From Magnetospirillum sp902729445 (lineage in GTDB: Bacteria; Pseudomonadota; Alphaproteobacteria; Rhodospirillales; Magnetospirillaceae): a DNA stretch of 64,000 nt. Location of the stretch: the NCBI RefSeq assembly GCF_902729445.1, contig NZ_CACVCE010000023.1, positions 62,001-126,000 of the forward strand, in the 5' to 3' direction. Positions 9,491-20,622 of this stretch are shown here, piece by piece (the stretch's first letter is position 1; each line of letters opens with the position of its first letter). The position numbers and the translations under genes are program-made. The notes under the pieces were generated by a model, which had not been told where the DNA came from, did not search any database, and worked only from the letters and a program-made list of their open reading frames with translations.

Positions 9491-9518
9491 AGGGGGCCGC
9501 CTTCTCAGGCAGCCCCCT
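9491..9518 (-). terminator. Hairpin between rplT and pheS (possible attenuator or processing site)
   Basis: AGGGGGC pairs with GCCCCCT, extended by three more pairs after one mismatch, with a 6-nt loop. On the minus strand it is followed by only three Ts. It could reduce read-through from the ribosomal genes into pheST or stabilise the upstream mRNA. No Phe-rich leader peptide is visible. Confidence 0.4.
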
Positions 9519-9545
9519 CCATCGATTTCAAAGGCCGGACCAGCC

Positions 9546-9902
9546 TTACTGGAGGGCCGCCTGGGCCTTTTGAACCAGCGACTTGAAGGCTTCCGGCTCG
9601 CGCGCGGCGATGTCGGCCAGGACCTTGCGGTCCAGGGCGATGCCGGCCTTCTTCAGGCCGTCCATGAAGCGCGAATAGGGCAGGCCGTGCTGGCGGGTGC
9701 CGGCATTGATGCGCTGGATCCACAGGGCGCGGAAATTGCGCTTCTTGGCCCGGCGATCGCGATAGGCATAACGCAGCGCCTTCTCGACCTTCTGGATCGC
9801 CACCCTAAAGCAGGTGGAGGAACGGCCGCGGAAGCCCTTGGCCAGCTTCAGAATCTTCTTGTGACGGGCGGACGTGGTCACGCCCCGCTTGACGCGCGCC
9901 AT
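9546..9902 (-). CDS. rplT: 50S ribosomal protein L20
   Basis: Assembly protein of the large ribosomal subunit that binds 23S rRNA. The 118-residue sequence begins MARVKRGVTTSARHKKILK and contains the family signature KRNFRALWIQRINAGTRQHG; length and basic N-terminus are normal. Its start is 1 bp from the rpmI stop. In enterobacteria L20 represses its own operon through an infC-rpmI leader; here infC is absent upstream, so that mechanism cannot be assumed. Confidence 0.98.
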   Translation of the reverse strand: MARVKRGVTTSARHKKILKLAKGFRGRSSTCFRVAIQKVEKALRYAYRDRRAKKRNFRALWIQRINAGTRQHGLPYSRFMDGLKKAGIALDRKVLADIAAREPEAFKSLVQKAQAALQ

Positions 9903-9903
9903 G

Positions 9904-10110
9904 TTACTTGTCTCCGTACGGCAGGTAGTAGGTCTTGACCTTCTCGGCATCACCCTTGAACAGGATGAACGTGCCGCGGGCCTGACGCTTCATGTCCTGG
10001 GGCTTGGCCGACAGGCAGTGACGCTTGTTGGCGGCAGCGGCCTTGACCTTGCCGGTGCCGGTGAGCTTGAACCGCTTCTTGGCGGCGCTCTTGGTCTTCA
10101 TCTTGGGCAT
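9904..10110 (-). CDS. rpmI: 50S ribosomal protein L35
   Basis: Small basic protein of the large subunit, 68 residues, beginning MPKMKTKSAAKKRFKLTGTG, the L35 signature. The ATG at 10110 is chosen because residues upstream in the open frame do not resemble L35. It is the first gene of the rpmI-rplT-pheST operon and follows a leader of about 85 nt after a good promoter. Confidence 0.97.
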   Translation of the reverse strand: MPKMKTKSAAKKRFKLTGTGKVKAAAANKRHCLSAKPQDMKRQARGTFILFKGDAEKVKTYYLPYGDK

Positions 10111-10201
10111 TTTCGCGATCCTTGCGAATGAGAGTTCAGATGCGTTTCCGAGGCGGCGGGGCATGCCCTTGATCAGGCCCGCGCTCGCCCGAAGGGTGAT
10201 G

Positions 10202-10230
10202 CTTATAACGGCAGAGGGCCGCGATTGCAA
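10202..10230 (-). promoter_or_regulatory. Sigma-70-type promoter of the rpmI operon
   Basis: On the minus strand TTGCAA (10225-10230) is separated by 17 bp from TATAAG (10202-10207), about 90 bp upstream of the rpmI ATG. Box sequence and spacing are close to consensus. Prediction only. Confidence 0.55.
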
Positions 10231-10296
10231 GGGGGTGCGCCTCTTGACGAAAGGACGGTGCTGACATCTGATAGACCACGGCCCTGGGAGACAGCC

Positions 10297-10656
10297 ATGA
10301 GCGAGTCCGAACCCGTGACATTGCACGAGGACGAGAAAACAGGAGATCGGTTTCTCGTCTACGGGACCGACAAGGGACTTCGGCTTGATATCCGTTATGA
10401 AGGCAATTCCCTGTGGATGACGCAGGCGCAAATCGCTGAGCTGTTCGGTCGCGATGTTTCGGTGATTTCCAGGCACATCGCCAATGTGATCGAAGACGGG
10501 GAGCTTCCTCAGGAAGGCAATTTGCAAAAAATGCAAATTGCCGGATCAACGCGCCCTGTCGTCCTCTACAGCCTCGACATGGTCATTTCGGTCGGCGCCG
10601 GGTTCAAAACTCAAGTGCAACAGCGATTGATTTTGCGAAGGCCTCGATGGGGGTAA
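10297..10656 (+). pseudogene. RhuM-family protein, 3'-truncated remnant
   Basis: The first roughly 95 residues match the N-terminus of RhuM-family proteins (DIRYEGNSLWMTQAQIAELF, then VISRHIANVIEDGELP, then VVLYSLDMVISVG). Family members are roughly 300 residues or longer, but after ISVG the sequence changes abruptly to an unrelated Arg-rich tail and stops at 119 residues. The expected continuation (a YRVxSxRGxxFRxW-type segment) is missing. A transposase-like C-terminus is encoded on the other strand exactly where similarity ends, so an insertion followed by decay is the likely cause. RhuM proteins are often carried on genomic islands; their biochemical role is not established. Confidence 0.65.
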
Positions 10657-10720
10657 GGAGGCCGGGGCGCTTTCGGGTTGTGGTGTTGCAGGTCCAGACG
10701 ATGCCGTGGATGCCGTTTTC
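10604..10720 (-). mobile_element. Probable transposase C-terminal remnant
   Basis: The minus-strand frame ends with GIHGIVWTCNTTTRKRPGLL, TPIEAFAKSIAVALEF and a stop. The pattern CNTTTRKRPGLLTPIEAF resembles the end of DDE transposases of the IS30/IS3 kind (typically LNxRPRKxLGxxTPxExF). Only this tail is recognisable; no full transposase or terminal inverted repeats were found between 10,600 and 10,965, which otherwise holds nothing I can identify. It abuts the point where the RhuM-like gene is truncated. Confidence 0.4.
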
Positions 10721-10965
10721 CGAGACGGCGTTGAAAAGGGTTTGGCGCGGAAGGCTGATCGCAGCGAAGCCATGATGATGGCCACCGACGGCCTGATCAC
10801 TGCCGTTAGCGGGTGGCGCTGAATGCTCATTTCTATTTTTTCTTGGCTGGCCAGATGGACTTGGCAAAGTTGTGAGGATAGCAGCTGACCCAACGCGCAT
10901 CCCGTTGGTTGAACATCTTTTCCATCTGCCGCAAGATTGGCTTATTGTGGTGATGGGGGGTGATC

Positions 10966-12780
10966 ATGCGATCTACGTTCCGGCTGGCGCCAAGCCTGAT
11001 CGTGCTGGCGCTCGTCTTGGGCGGGTGCCGGACGATCCAGGACGTCGCCTACGTCAAAGGCAGCGATGCCGCAAACGAAGGGCGCTACGAAGAAGCGTTC
11101 GAACGCTTCAAGTCTGTTGCTGCCGTCGATGGATACGACGGCCAGGCTTCGGCCCAATACCGGCTGGGCGAGATGTATCTGAATGGCCAGGGCACCCGGC
11201 GTGATCCTGCCGCAGCCAAGAGGATGTTCGAACTCGCTGCCGCCAACACCGACCGCAGCTGGCGTCGCCTGGCGCTCTACAAGCTGGGCGCCATGCACGA
11301 TGAGGGCATGCCCGGTGTCGTCACCAAGGATCGGCTGAAGGCTGCCGAATACTTCAAGAAGGCGGCCGATGATGGCTACGATATCGCCACCGACCGTCTC
11401 AAGAGCCTGCAGCGGCACCCGGAGGTGTTCGTGCCGCTCCATCCAGAGGAATTCACCCGCCCGGAGACCGGCGTGGCGCCAGCCGGGCTGTCGGCCGCAT
11501 TCAAAGCCTTCGAGCGCGGCGATGCCGAAGGCGCCTTGAAGATCTTCATGTGGCACGCCAAGAAGGGGAACGAGCAAGCTCAGGCCGCAGTGGCCAAGTT
11601 CTACAAGGACGGCCTGGTGGTGCCGAAGGATCCTGCCAAGTACGCCGGTTGGGCCTGGCTCGCCGCCCGCAACGGCAATCCGCAAGCCCAGTTCGAAATG
11701 GGACTGCTCTACAACGAGGGGGAGACCGTCCCCGGCAGCGACGACGAAGCTCTGCGTTGGTTCTCAATGGCCTCGACCCAAGGCCTTGCTGAGGCCACCA
11801 ACTGGTTGGGGATCATCGCCGCCAACCCCGTCGACAAGAACGTGAAGCCTGACTGGGAAAAGGCCGTCGGGCACTTCCGAAAAGCAGCCGAGGGCGGTTC
11901 CGTCTTCGCGTTGGTGAACCTCGGCGATGCCATGGTTGAGGGACGGGGCTTGCCCAAGGATGCCGATGGCGCCCGCCGTCTATACCAGAAGGCCGCCGAC
12001 GCCGGGAATGTCGTAGCACGGCGTAAGTTGATCGAGATGGGCCTGACGCCGATTGCCAAGGCGGCGGAGACGCCTGTGAAGCCGATGGTGGCCACCAAGT
12101 CAGCAGCGGCAGCGGTAGCAATTCCATCAGCTACTCCAACTGCCGCTCCAGCCCCAGTACCCCCGGTGCCGGTCGCACCGCCGCCACCGGTCGTGGTCAG
12201 TATGACAGTGCCGCTGCCGAAGCCTTCGCCGGTGGAGATTTACTCGAAACTGTCGCCGTCGGTCTTCCGCCTGATCGCGGTCAACGTGGGCAAGGACGGA
12301 GGAGCCACCGGCTCTGCCGTCGCGCTGACCGGCTCGCTCGCCATCACCAACTGCCATGTCACCGACGGTCATGATGGTCTTGGCGCCAAGCTCGGCGGGC
12401 AGGTGGCGGTGTTCCGCGTCATCAACGGGAACCGGAAGAAGGACATGTGCGTGATCAAGGCCGATCAGCGCCTCGTCCCGGCGACGGATGTCCGCCGCTA
12501 TTCAGACCTGAAGGTGGGCGAAAAGGTCTACGCTATCGGCTCGCCCAAATCGCTGGAGAACACGATCTCGGAAGGCATCGTGTCGGGTCTGCGGACGTCC
12601 GACGGAGTTCGCTATGTCCAGACCACGGCGCCGATCGCTCCAGGCTCATCTGGCGGCGGTCTGTTCGACGAAGAGGGGCGTCTGATTGGCATCACCACCT
12701 GGAAAGTGCCCGGGGAAGGCAACCTGAACTTCGCCGTCGCCGTCGATGAGGCGCTCGAAGTGCTCGACCGCAGCAAGTAG
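10966..12780 (+). CDS. Sel1-repeat lipoprotein with C-terminal trypsin-like protease domain
   Basis: A 604-residue predicted lipoprotein: signal peptide with lipobox LVLGGC (Cys21). Next come several Sel1/TPR-like repeats of about 36 residues (for example AQYRLGEMYLNGQGTRRDPA and AQFEMGLLYNEGE) to about residue 350, then an Ala/Pro-rich linker (about 365-410). The C-terminal domain is an S1-type serine protease with a plausible triad: His464 in NCHV, Asp493 in KKDMCVIK, Ser562 in PGSSGGG. The ATG at 10966 follows GGGGGG by 5 nt; a GTG two codons upstream is less likely. Sel1 repeats usually mediate protein contacts, so this may be an envelope protease with a docking arm. Its substrate is unknown. 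Confidence 0.75.
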   Translation: MRSTFRLAPSLIVLALVLGGCRTIQDVAYVKGSDAANEGRYEEAFERFKSVAAVDGYDGQASAQYRLGEMYLNGQGTRRDPAAAKRMFELAAANTDRSWRRLALYKLGAMHDEGMPGVVTKDRLKAAEYFKKAADDGYDIATDRLKSLQRHPEVFVPLHPEEFTRPETGVAPAGLSAAFKAFERGDAEGALKIFMWHAKKGNEQAQAAVAKFYKDGLVVPKDPAKYAGWAWLAARNGNPQAQFEMGLLYNEGETVPGSDDEALRWFSMASTQGLAEATNWLGIIAANPVDKNVKPDWEKAVGHFRKAAEGGSVFALVNLGDAMVEGRGLPKDADGARRLYQKAADAGNVVARRKLIEMGLTPIAKAAETPVKPMVATKSAAAAVAIPSATPTAAPAPVPPVPVAPPPPVVVSMTVPLPKPSPVEIYSKLSPSVFRLIAVNVGKDGGATGSAVALTGSLAITNCHVTDGHDGLGAKLGGQVAVFRVINGNRKKDMCVIKADQRLVPATDVRRYSDLKVGEKVYAIGSPKSLENTISEGIVSGLRTSDGVRYVQTTAPIAPGSSGGGLFDEEGRLIGITTWKVPGEGNLNFAVAVDEALEVLDRSK

Positions 12781-12848
12781 GGGAATGGCTATGATCCGAA
12801 AGCCGCGCCGCCCAAGAACTTGAGGTTCGGCGTCACCCCACTCTCTTC

Positions 12849-12877
12849 TTGCCCTCTCGGACGAATCCGCATATTGT
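12849..12877 (+). promoter_or_regulatory. Promoter of the rimP-nusA-infB operon
   Basis: TTGCCC (12849-12854) and TATTGT (12872-12877) are separated by 17 bp and lie about 120 bp upstream of rimP, leaving an untranslated leader of roughly 110 nt that contains a terminator-like hairpin. Prediction only. Confidence 0.4.
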
Positions 12878-12946
12878 CCGCTCCATAGACACATTCTTGC
12901 TTCATTCCCAAGAGGTCGTGTTCGATCGGAGGGATTGATCGTAAGG

Positions 12947-12970
12947 GTGGGCCAGTGGCCCACTTTTTTT
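12947..12970 (+). terminator. Leader hairpin with T run upstream of rimP (candidate attenuator)
   Basis: GTGGGCC, a 3-nt loop and GGCCCAC are followed at once by seven Ts: a textbook intrinsic terminator 25 bp before the rimP ATG. It could terminate the accessory gene upstream, or act as an attenuator in the rimP-nusA leader. Alphaproteobacterial rimP leaders with terminator-like hairpins have been described (rimP-leader motif), which fits the second reading. Confidence 0.65.
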
Positions 12971-12995
12971 GTTTTTTGGACCCTGGATCACGATA

Positions 12996-13487
12996 ATGGA
13001 CCTTGAAACCCGCCTGACCGCGCTGATCGCCCCGTCGCTGGAAGCGATGGGATACGAGCTGGTGCGCGTGCAGTTCCAGGGCAAGACCCACCCGACCCTG
13101 CAGATCATGGCCGAACGCGCCGACCAGGCGCCGATGACCGTCGATGATTGCGCGACCATTTCGCGCTCGCTGTCGGCGCTGCTGGATGTCGAGGACCCGA
13201 TCCAGGGCGGTTACGTGCTGGAGGTCAGCTCGCCGGGCATCGACCGGCCGCTGACCCGGCCCAAGGACTTCCAGACCTGGGCCGGCTTCGAGGCCAAGCT
13301 GGAAAGCCTGGTCGCCGTGGATGGCCGCAAGCGTTTCCGGGGCCGCCTGGTCGGCCTGGAAGGCGAGGCGGTGCGCATCACCCTGGATTCCGGCGACGCC
13401 CTGGTGCCGCTGGCCGATTTGAAAAGCGCCAAGCTGGTGCTGACCGATGAACTGATCGACGCCGTGACCGCCAAGGGTCAGGCGTAA
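12996..13487 (+). CDS. rimP: Ribosome maturation factor RimP
   Basis: Cytoplasmic factor for 30S subunit maturation. The 163 residues contain the two-domain RimP pattern: N-terminal LEAMGYELVRVQFQGKTHPT, then VDDCATISRSLSALLDVEDP, YVLEVSSPGIDRPLT, and a C-terminal SH3-like domain (FRGRLVGLEGEAVRITLDSG). The ATG at 12996 begins MDLETRLTALIAPSLEAMG; codons upstream run into the leader hairpin and are not coding. First gene of the operon with nusA, a YlxR-like gene, infB and rbfA. Confidence 0.95.
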   Translation: MDLETRLTALIAPSLEAMGYELVRVQFQGKTHPTLQIMAERADQAPMTVDDCATISRSLSALLDVEDPIQGGYVLEVSSPGIDRPLTRPKDFQTWAGFEAKLESLVAVDGRKRFRGRLVGLEGEAVRITLDSGDALVPLADLKSAKLVLTDELIDAVTAKGQA

Positions 13488-13511
13488 GGAAACAAGGGAA
13501 ACAGACGAGCA

Positions 13512-15023
13512 ATGGAACGTATCGCAGCCCTGCCCCGCCCCGAGCTTCTCCAGGTCGCCGACGCGGTGGCCCGCGACAAGGGCATCGACCGCGACGAAGT
13601 GCTGGAAGCGATGGAACAGGCCATTCAGAAGGCCGGTCGCTCGAAGTACGGTCACGAACACGACATCCGCGCCCATATCGACCGCAAGACCGGCGAGATC
13701 CTGCTGGCCCGCTATATCGAAGTGGTGGAAGAGGTCGAGAACGAGACCACCCAGCTGCCGCTGGCCCGTGCCCTGAAGAAGAAGCCCGACGCGGTGGTCG
13801 GCGACTTCCTGGTCGATCCGCTGCCGCCCATCGATTTCGGCCGCATCGCCGCCCAGACCGCCAAGCAGGTCATCGTCCAGAAGGTGCGCGACGCCGAGCG
13901 TCAGCGCCAGTTCAACGAATACAAGGACCGCGTCGGCGAGATTTCCAACGGCCTGGTCAAGCGCGTCGAATTCGGCAACGTCATCATCGATCTGGGCCGC
14001 GCCGAGGGCTTGCTGCGCCGCGACGAGCTGATCCCGCGCGAGACCTTCCGCACCGGCGACCGCGTGCGCGCCTATATCTACGACGTCCGCCAGGAGCAGC
14101 GCGGCCCGCAGATCTTCCTGTCGCGCACCCATCCGACCTTCATGGCCAAGCTGTTCGCCCAGGAAGTGCCGGAAATCTATGACGGCATCATCGAAATCCG
14201 CGCCGTCGCCCGTGACCCGGGCTCGCGCGCCAAGATCGCCGTGATCAGCCACGATTCCTCGATCGACCCGGTCGGCGCCTGCGTCGGCATGCGCGGCTCG
14301 CGCGTGCAGGCGGTGGTCGCCGAACTGCAGGGCGAGAAGATCGACATCATCCCGTGGTCGAGCGAATACGCCACCTTCGTCGTCAACGCCCTGGCCCCGG
14401 CCGAGGTCAGCAAGGTGGTCCTCGACGATGAATCCCACACCATGGAAGTGGTGGTGCCCGACGATCAGCTGAGCCTGGCCATCGGCCGGCGCGGCCAGAA
14501 CGTCCGCCTGGCCAGCCAGTTGACCGGCTGGTCCATCGACATCATGACCGAGGCCGAGGAATCCGAGCGCCGCAACGAAGAGTTCCGGTCGCGCTCGAAG
14601 ATGTTCATCGACGCCCTGGATGTGGACGACGTCATCGCCCATCTGCTGGTGACCGAAGGCTTCTCGAGCGTCGAGGAAGTGGCCTTCGTGCCGGCCGAGG
14701 ACATTTCCGGCATCGAGGGTTTCGACGAGGATGTCGCCGTCGAGCTGCAGAACCGCGCCAAGGCCTTCCTGGCCGAGCAGGACGAGCGCTACGATTCCAT
14801 GCGCCGCGATCTGGGCGTCGTCGACGAGATGGCCGCCATCGAGGGCCTGGCCCCGTCCATGCTGGTCAAGCTGGGCCATCGCAACATCAAGACCCTGGAC
14901 GATCTGGGCGACCTGGCGTCGGACGAACTGATCGACATCCTGGGCAAGGAAGAAATGACCGAGGACCAGGCCAACGCCGTCATCATGGCCGCGCGCGCGC
15001 ACTGGTTCGAGGGTGAGGGCTGA
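13512..15023 (+). CDS. nusA: Transcription termination/antitermination protein NusA
   Basis: RNA polymerase-binding elongation factor. The 503 residues show the NusA N-terminal domain, an S1 domain (RVEFGNVIIDLGRAEGLLRR), two KH domains (VGACVGMRGSRVQAVVAELQ and LAIGRRGQNVRLASQLTGW) and a C-terminal region with two helix-hairpin-helix-like repeats (LLVTEGFSSVEEVAFVP, and MLVKLGHRNIKTLDDLGDLA). It starts 24 bp after rimP and ends 5 bp before the next start. Confidence 0.97.
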   Translation: MERIAALPRPELLQVADAVARDKGIDRDEVLEAMEQAIQKAGRSKYGHEHDIRAHIDRKTGEILLARYIEVVEEVENETTQLPLARALKKKPDAVVGDFLVDPLPPIDFGRIAAQTAKQVIVQKVRDAERQRQFNEYKDRVGEISNGLVKRVEFGNVIIDLGRAEGLLRRDELIPRETFRTGDRVRAYIYDVRQEQRGPQIFLSRTHPTFMAKLFAQEVPEIYDGIIEIRAVARDPGSRAKIAVISHDSSIDPVGACVGMRGSRVQAVVAELQGEKIDIIPWSSEYATFVVNALAPAEVSKVVLDDESHTMEVVVPDDQLSLAIGRRGQNVRLASQLTGWSIDIMTEAEESERRNEEFRSRSKMFIDALDVDDVIAHLLVTEGFSSVEEVAFVPAEDISGIEGFDEDVAVELQNRAKAFLAEQDERYDSMRRDLGVVDEMAAIEGLAPSMLVKLGHRNIKTLDDLGDLASDELIDILGKEEMTEDQANAVIMAARAHWFEGEG

Positions 15024-15028
15024 GACCT

Positions 15029-15622
15029 TTGGAGGCCGAGGGCGAAGAGGAAATCCTGACCGGGCCGGAGCGGCGTTGCGTCGTCACCGGCCAGGTACAG
15101 CCCAAGGCGGAGTTGCTGCGTTTCGTGGTCGGACCCACCGGTGAGGTGGTCCCCGACATCGAACGGAAGCTTCCCGGGCGGGGAATCTGGTTGAGCCCCC
15201 GCCGGGATGTGGTAAATACGGCCGTGGCGAAGCGAGCCTTCTCGCGCGCCGCGCGCCGCCCGGTGACGGCGCCCGAGGATCTGGCCGACCGGGTCGAGGG
15301 ATTGTTGGCCCGCCGGGCGCTGGAATGTCTGGCCCTGGCGCGGCGCGCCGGCCAAGCGGTGTGTGGCTTCGAGAAGGTCAAGGCCGCGCTGGACGGGGGC
15401 ACCGTGGCGGTGCTGGTCGAGGCCCGGGACGGGTCGCGGGCCGGCCAGGCCAAGTTGACACCCAAGGCGGGGGGCGCCATGCAGGTTCGCCTGTTCGACG
15501 CCGCCGATCTGGGCCTGATTTTCGGCCGCGACCACGCGGTCCATGTCGGCGTGGCGGCGGGGGGGCTGGCCGATCGATTGAAGGAACTGGCCAGGCTTCT
15601 GGCCGGGTTCCGCGAAGAGTGA
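15029..15622 (+). CDS. YlxR-domain RNA-binding protein fused to an L7Ae-like domain
   Basis: A 197-residue protein between nusA and infB. The N-terminal half is the YlxR/DUF448 domain (RRCVVTGQVQPKAELLRFVV, then LPGRGIWLSPRRDVV); the C-terminal half resembles L7Ae/L30e RNA-binding folds (CLALARRAGQAVCGFEKVKA). Alphaproteobacteria commonly have this fusion, whereas Firmicutes encode YlxR and YlxQ separately. The start is a TTG 5 bp after the nusA stop; no in-frame ATG or GTG fits. A role in translation or RNA metabolism is inferred from operon position. Confidence 0.85.
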   Translation: MEAEGEEEILTGPERRCVVTGQVQPKAELLRFVVGPTGEVVPDIERKLPGRGIWLSPRRDVVNTAVAKRAFSRAARRPVTAPEDLADRVEGLLARRALECLALARRAGQAVCGFEKVKAALDGGTVAVLVEARDGSRAGQAKLTPKAGGAMQVRLFDAADLGLIFGRDHAVHVGVAAGGLADRLKELARLLAGFREE

Positions 15623-15689
15623 CGTTATGAGTTGATGTGAGGTCGGACCATTCTGGTCCGCCGAAAGCCGAAAGAGACGAAGTCCGTTC

Positions 15690-18356
<2,667 letters not shown>

Positions 18357-18392
18357 GGGCGGGGCGATCTTTCATCGCGCGAAAGGACCACC

Positions 18393-18833
18393 ATGCCCAG
18401 GGGCTACAAGCCGCCCAGCCAGCGCCAATTGCGCGTCGGCGAGGAACTGCGCCACATCGTCGCCAACATCCTGGAACGCGGTGACATCCGCGATCCCGAT
18501 CTGGCCGGGCGGGCCATCACCGTGACCGAGGTGCGGGTCAGCCCGGATCTCAAGAACGCCACCGTGTTCGTGGTGCCCTTGGGCGGCGGCGACGCCACGC
18601 CGTTGATCAAGGGCTTGAAGCGGGCGAAGGCCTTTCTGCGCCACGAAATGGCCCGTCAGATCGACCTTAGGGTGGTGCCGGACCTGTTCTTCGAGGCCGA
18701 TACCAGCTTCGACGAAGCCGGCCGTATCGAGGCGTTGCTGCGCAGCCCGGTGGTGCGCCGCGACCTGGGCGACGATGATTTCGCCCCCGCCGCCACCTCG
18801 GACGGCGTCGATGGCGCCGACGACGGCGAATAG
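18393..18833 (+). CDS. rbfA: Ribosome-binding factor A
   Basis: 30S maturation and cold-shock factor. The 146 residues contain the KH-like RbfA core (RQLRVGEELRHIVANILERG, ITVTEVRVSPDLKNATVFV, RQIDLRVVPDLFFEADTSFD) with an acidic C-terminal tail (GDDDFAPA...DDGE). It is the last gene of this operon here: truB and rpsO, which often follow, are replaced by a cytochrome gene. Confidence 0.95.
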   Translation: MPRGYKPPSQRQLRVGEELRHIVANILERGDIRDPDLAGRAITVTEVRVSPDLKNATVFVVPLGGGDATPLIKGLKRAKAFLRHEMARQIDLRVVPDLFFEADTSFDEAGRIEALLRSPVVRRDLGDDDFAPAATSDGVDGADDGE

Positions 18834-19014
18834 CCCTCTCCGACCGCATCCGACCCGAACATCGCGTCACCGCAAGGTGATCGACGGCGGCGCGGGCGCG
18901 CACGCCGGTTGAGCCACATCAACGCGGCCTAATTTACCAAGTGCTACATTTTACGCCGCACCTCCATCGACCGGGAGCGCGCCGATGGGGAATTCCTTGC
19001 CACAGGGGGGAACC

Positions 19015-20619
19015 ATGCTGGCAAAATCCACGTTCATCGCCCTAGCCGCCCTGATGGTCGCCCTGGTTGTGGGCGGCCCGGGTCACGCGGCCCAGGATGC
19101 CGGTCCCAGCCTTCGCCAGGCCAGCACCGCCGATCACAGCAAGTTCAAGGATCTGCAAGGCCCGTTCGCCTCGGGCCCCGAGGTCACCAAGGCCTGCCTG
19201 TCATGCCATACCGAGGCGGCCAAGCAGGTCCACAAAAGCCTGCACTGGACCTGGGACTACACCAATCCGCAGACCGGCCAGAAGCTGGGCAAGAAGAACA
19301 TCATCAACAATTTCTGCGTTTCGCTGGGCACCAACGAACCGCGCTGCACCTCGTGCCATGTCGGGTTCGGCTGGAAGGATGACGGCTTCGACTTCGCCTC
19401 GGAAGCCAATGTCGATTGCCTGGTCTGCCACGACCGCACCGGCAGCTACAAGAAGTTCCCGACCGATGCCGGGCATCCCAATTATGTCGAGAAGCAGTTC
19501 CCGCCCGGCAGCGGCAAGGTCTGGCCGCCGGCCGATCTGGCGAAGGTGGCGCAAAATGTCGGGCCGTCCAGCCGCCAGACCTGCGGCGCCTGCCACTTCT
19601 TCGGCGGCGGCGGCGATGCGGTCAAGCATGGCGACATCGATTCGTCGCTGGGCAAGCCCGACAAGGCCTTGGACGTCCACATGGATGCCAACGGCCTGAA
19701 CTTCACCTGCGCCACCTGCCACACCACCACCTGCCACATCACCGCCGGCTCGCGCTTCGCCACCAAGGCGGTGGACAAGACCGGCATCGACGTTCCCGGC
19801 CATACCGACGGCAACCGCGCGACCTGCGAATCGTGCCACGGCATGGCGCCGCACAAGAACGACACCTTCGCCGCCAAGTTGAACGACCATACCGACCGGG
19901 TGGCCTGCCCGACCTGCCATGTGCCCACCTTCGCCCGCAAGCAGGCGACCAAGACGGTGTGGGACTGGTCGACCGCCGGCAAGCTGAAGGACGGCAAGCC
20001 GTTCATGGTCAAGGACCCGTCGGGCCACGTCACCTATGACAGCATGAAGGGCGACTTCCAGTTCGCCGCCAACGTGGTTCCGGCCTATCGCTGGTTCAAC
20101 GGTGACATCAAGTACACCGTGAAGGGCGAGAAGATCGACGACAGCCGCACGGTCGGCATCAACATGCTGGGTGGATCGGCCGCCGATCCCGCCGCCCGCA
20201 TCTGGCCGTTCAAGGAATTCAAGGGCCGTCAGCCCTATGACACCGTCAACAAGACCTTGTTGATGCCCCATGTGTTCGGCAAGGACGAAAACGCCTTCTG
20301 GGGCAATTTCGACTGGGGCAAGGCGCTGACGGCGGGCATGGCCAATGCGGGCTATCCCTATTCCGGTCAGTATGGCTTCGTCGATAGCGTCTATTACTGG
20401 CCGATCACCCACATGGTGGCGCCCAAGACCGACGCGGTGAAGTGCGGGTCCTGCCATTCGGCCGAGGGCCGCCTGAAGGACCTTCCCGGCTTCTACATGC
20501 CCGGTCGCGACCGCTTCGCCTGGCTGGACCTGATCGGGTTCGGGCTGGCGGGGCTGACCCTGGCCGGCGTGGTTCTTCATCTGGTGTTGCGCGTCGCCTT
20601 GTCGCGGCGGGGGAGGTAA
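19015..20619 (+). CDS. Octaheme tetrathionate reductase-like multiheme cytochrome c
   Basis: Periplasmic multiheme cytochrome of the octaheme tetrathionate reductase (OTR) family. The ATG at 19015 has AGGGGGGA just upstream and gives a Sec signal peptide ending GHAA. Eight CxxCH motifs are visible: CLSCH, CTSCH, CLVCH, CGACH, CATCH, CESCH, CPTCH, CGSCH. A further CHTTTCH overlaps the fifth and is probably not an independent heme site. A C-terminal hydrophobic segment (LIGFGLAGLTLAGVVLHLVL) anchors it in the membrane, unlike soluble OTR. The neighbouring cytochrome b gene starts 4 bp later and probably delivers electrons from quinol. OTR proteins reduce tetrathionate, nitrite and hydroxylamine in vitro; the substrate here is not determined by sequence. 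Confidence 0.85.
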   Translation: MLAKSTFIALAALMVALVVGGPGHAAQDAGPSLRQASTADHSKFKDLQGPFASGPEVTKACLSCHTEAAKQVHKSLHWTWDYTNPQTGQKLGKKNIINNFCVSLGTNEPRCTSCHVGFGWKDDGFDFASEANVDCLVCHDRTGSYKKFPTDAGHPNYVEKQFPPGSGKVWPPADLAKVAQNVGPSSRQTCGACHFFGGGGDAVKHGDIDSSLGKPDKALDVHMDANGLNFTCATCHTTTCHITAGSRFATKAVDKTGIDVPGHTDGNRATCESCHGMAPHKNDTFAAKLNDHTDRVACPTCHVPTFARKQATKTVWDWSTAGKLKDGKPFMVKDPSGHVTYDSMKGDFQFAANVVPAYRWFNGDIKYTVKGEKIDDSRTVGINMLGGSAADPAARIWPFKEFKGRQPYDTVNKTLLMPHVFGKDENAFWGNFDWGKALTAGMANAGYPYSGQYGFVDSVYYWPITHMVAPKTDAVKCGSCHSAEGRLKDLPGFYMPGRDRFAWLDLIGFGLAGLTLAGVVLHLVLRVALSRRGR

Positions 20620-20622
20620 ATC

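Noticed and set aside
12885..12910. Similar strings TTCTTGCTTCAT near 12,892 and 28,793
   Set aside because: A short chance match in unrelated contexts; no larger repeat surrounds it.
19720..19745. Ninth heme site CHTTTCH in the octaheme cytochrome
   Set aside because: The first Cys-His belongs to the preceding CATCH motif, so it is unlikely to bind a separate heme.
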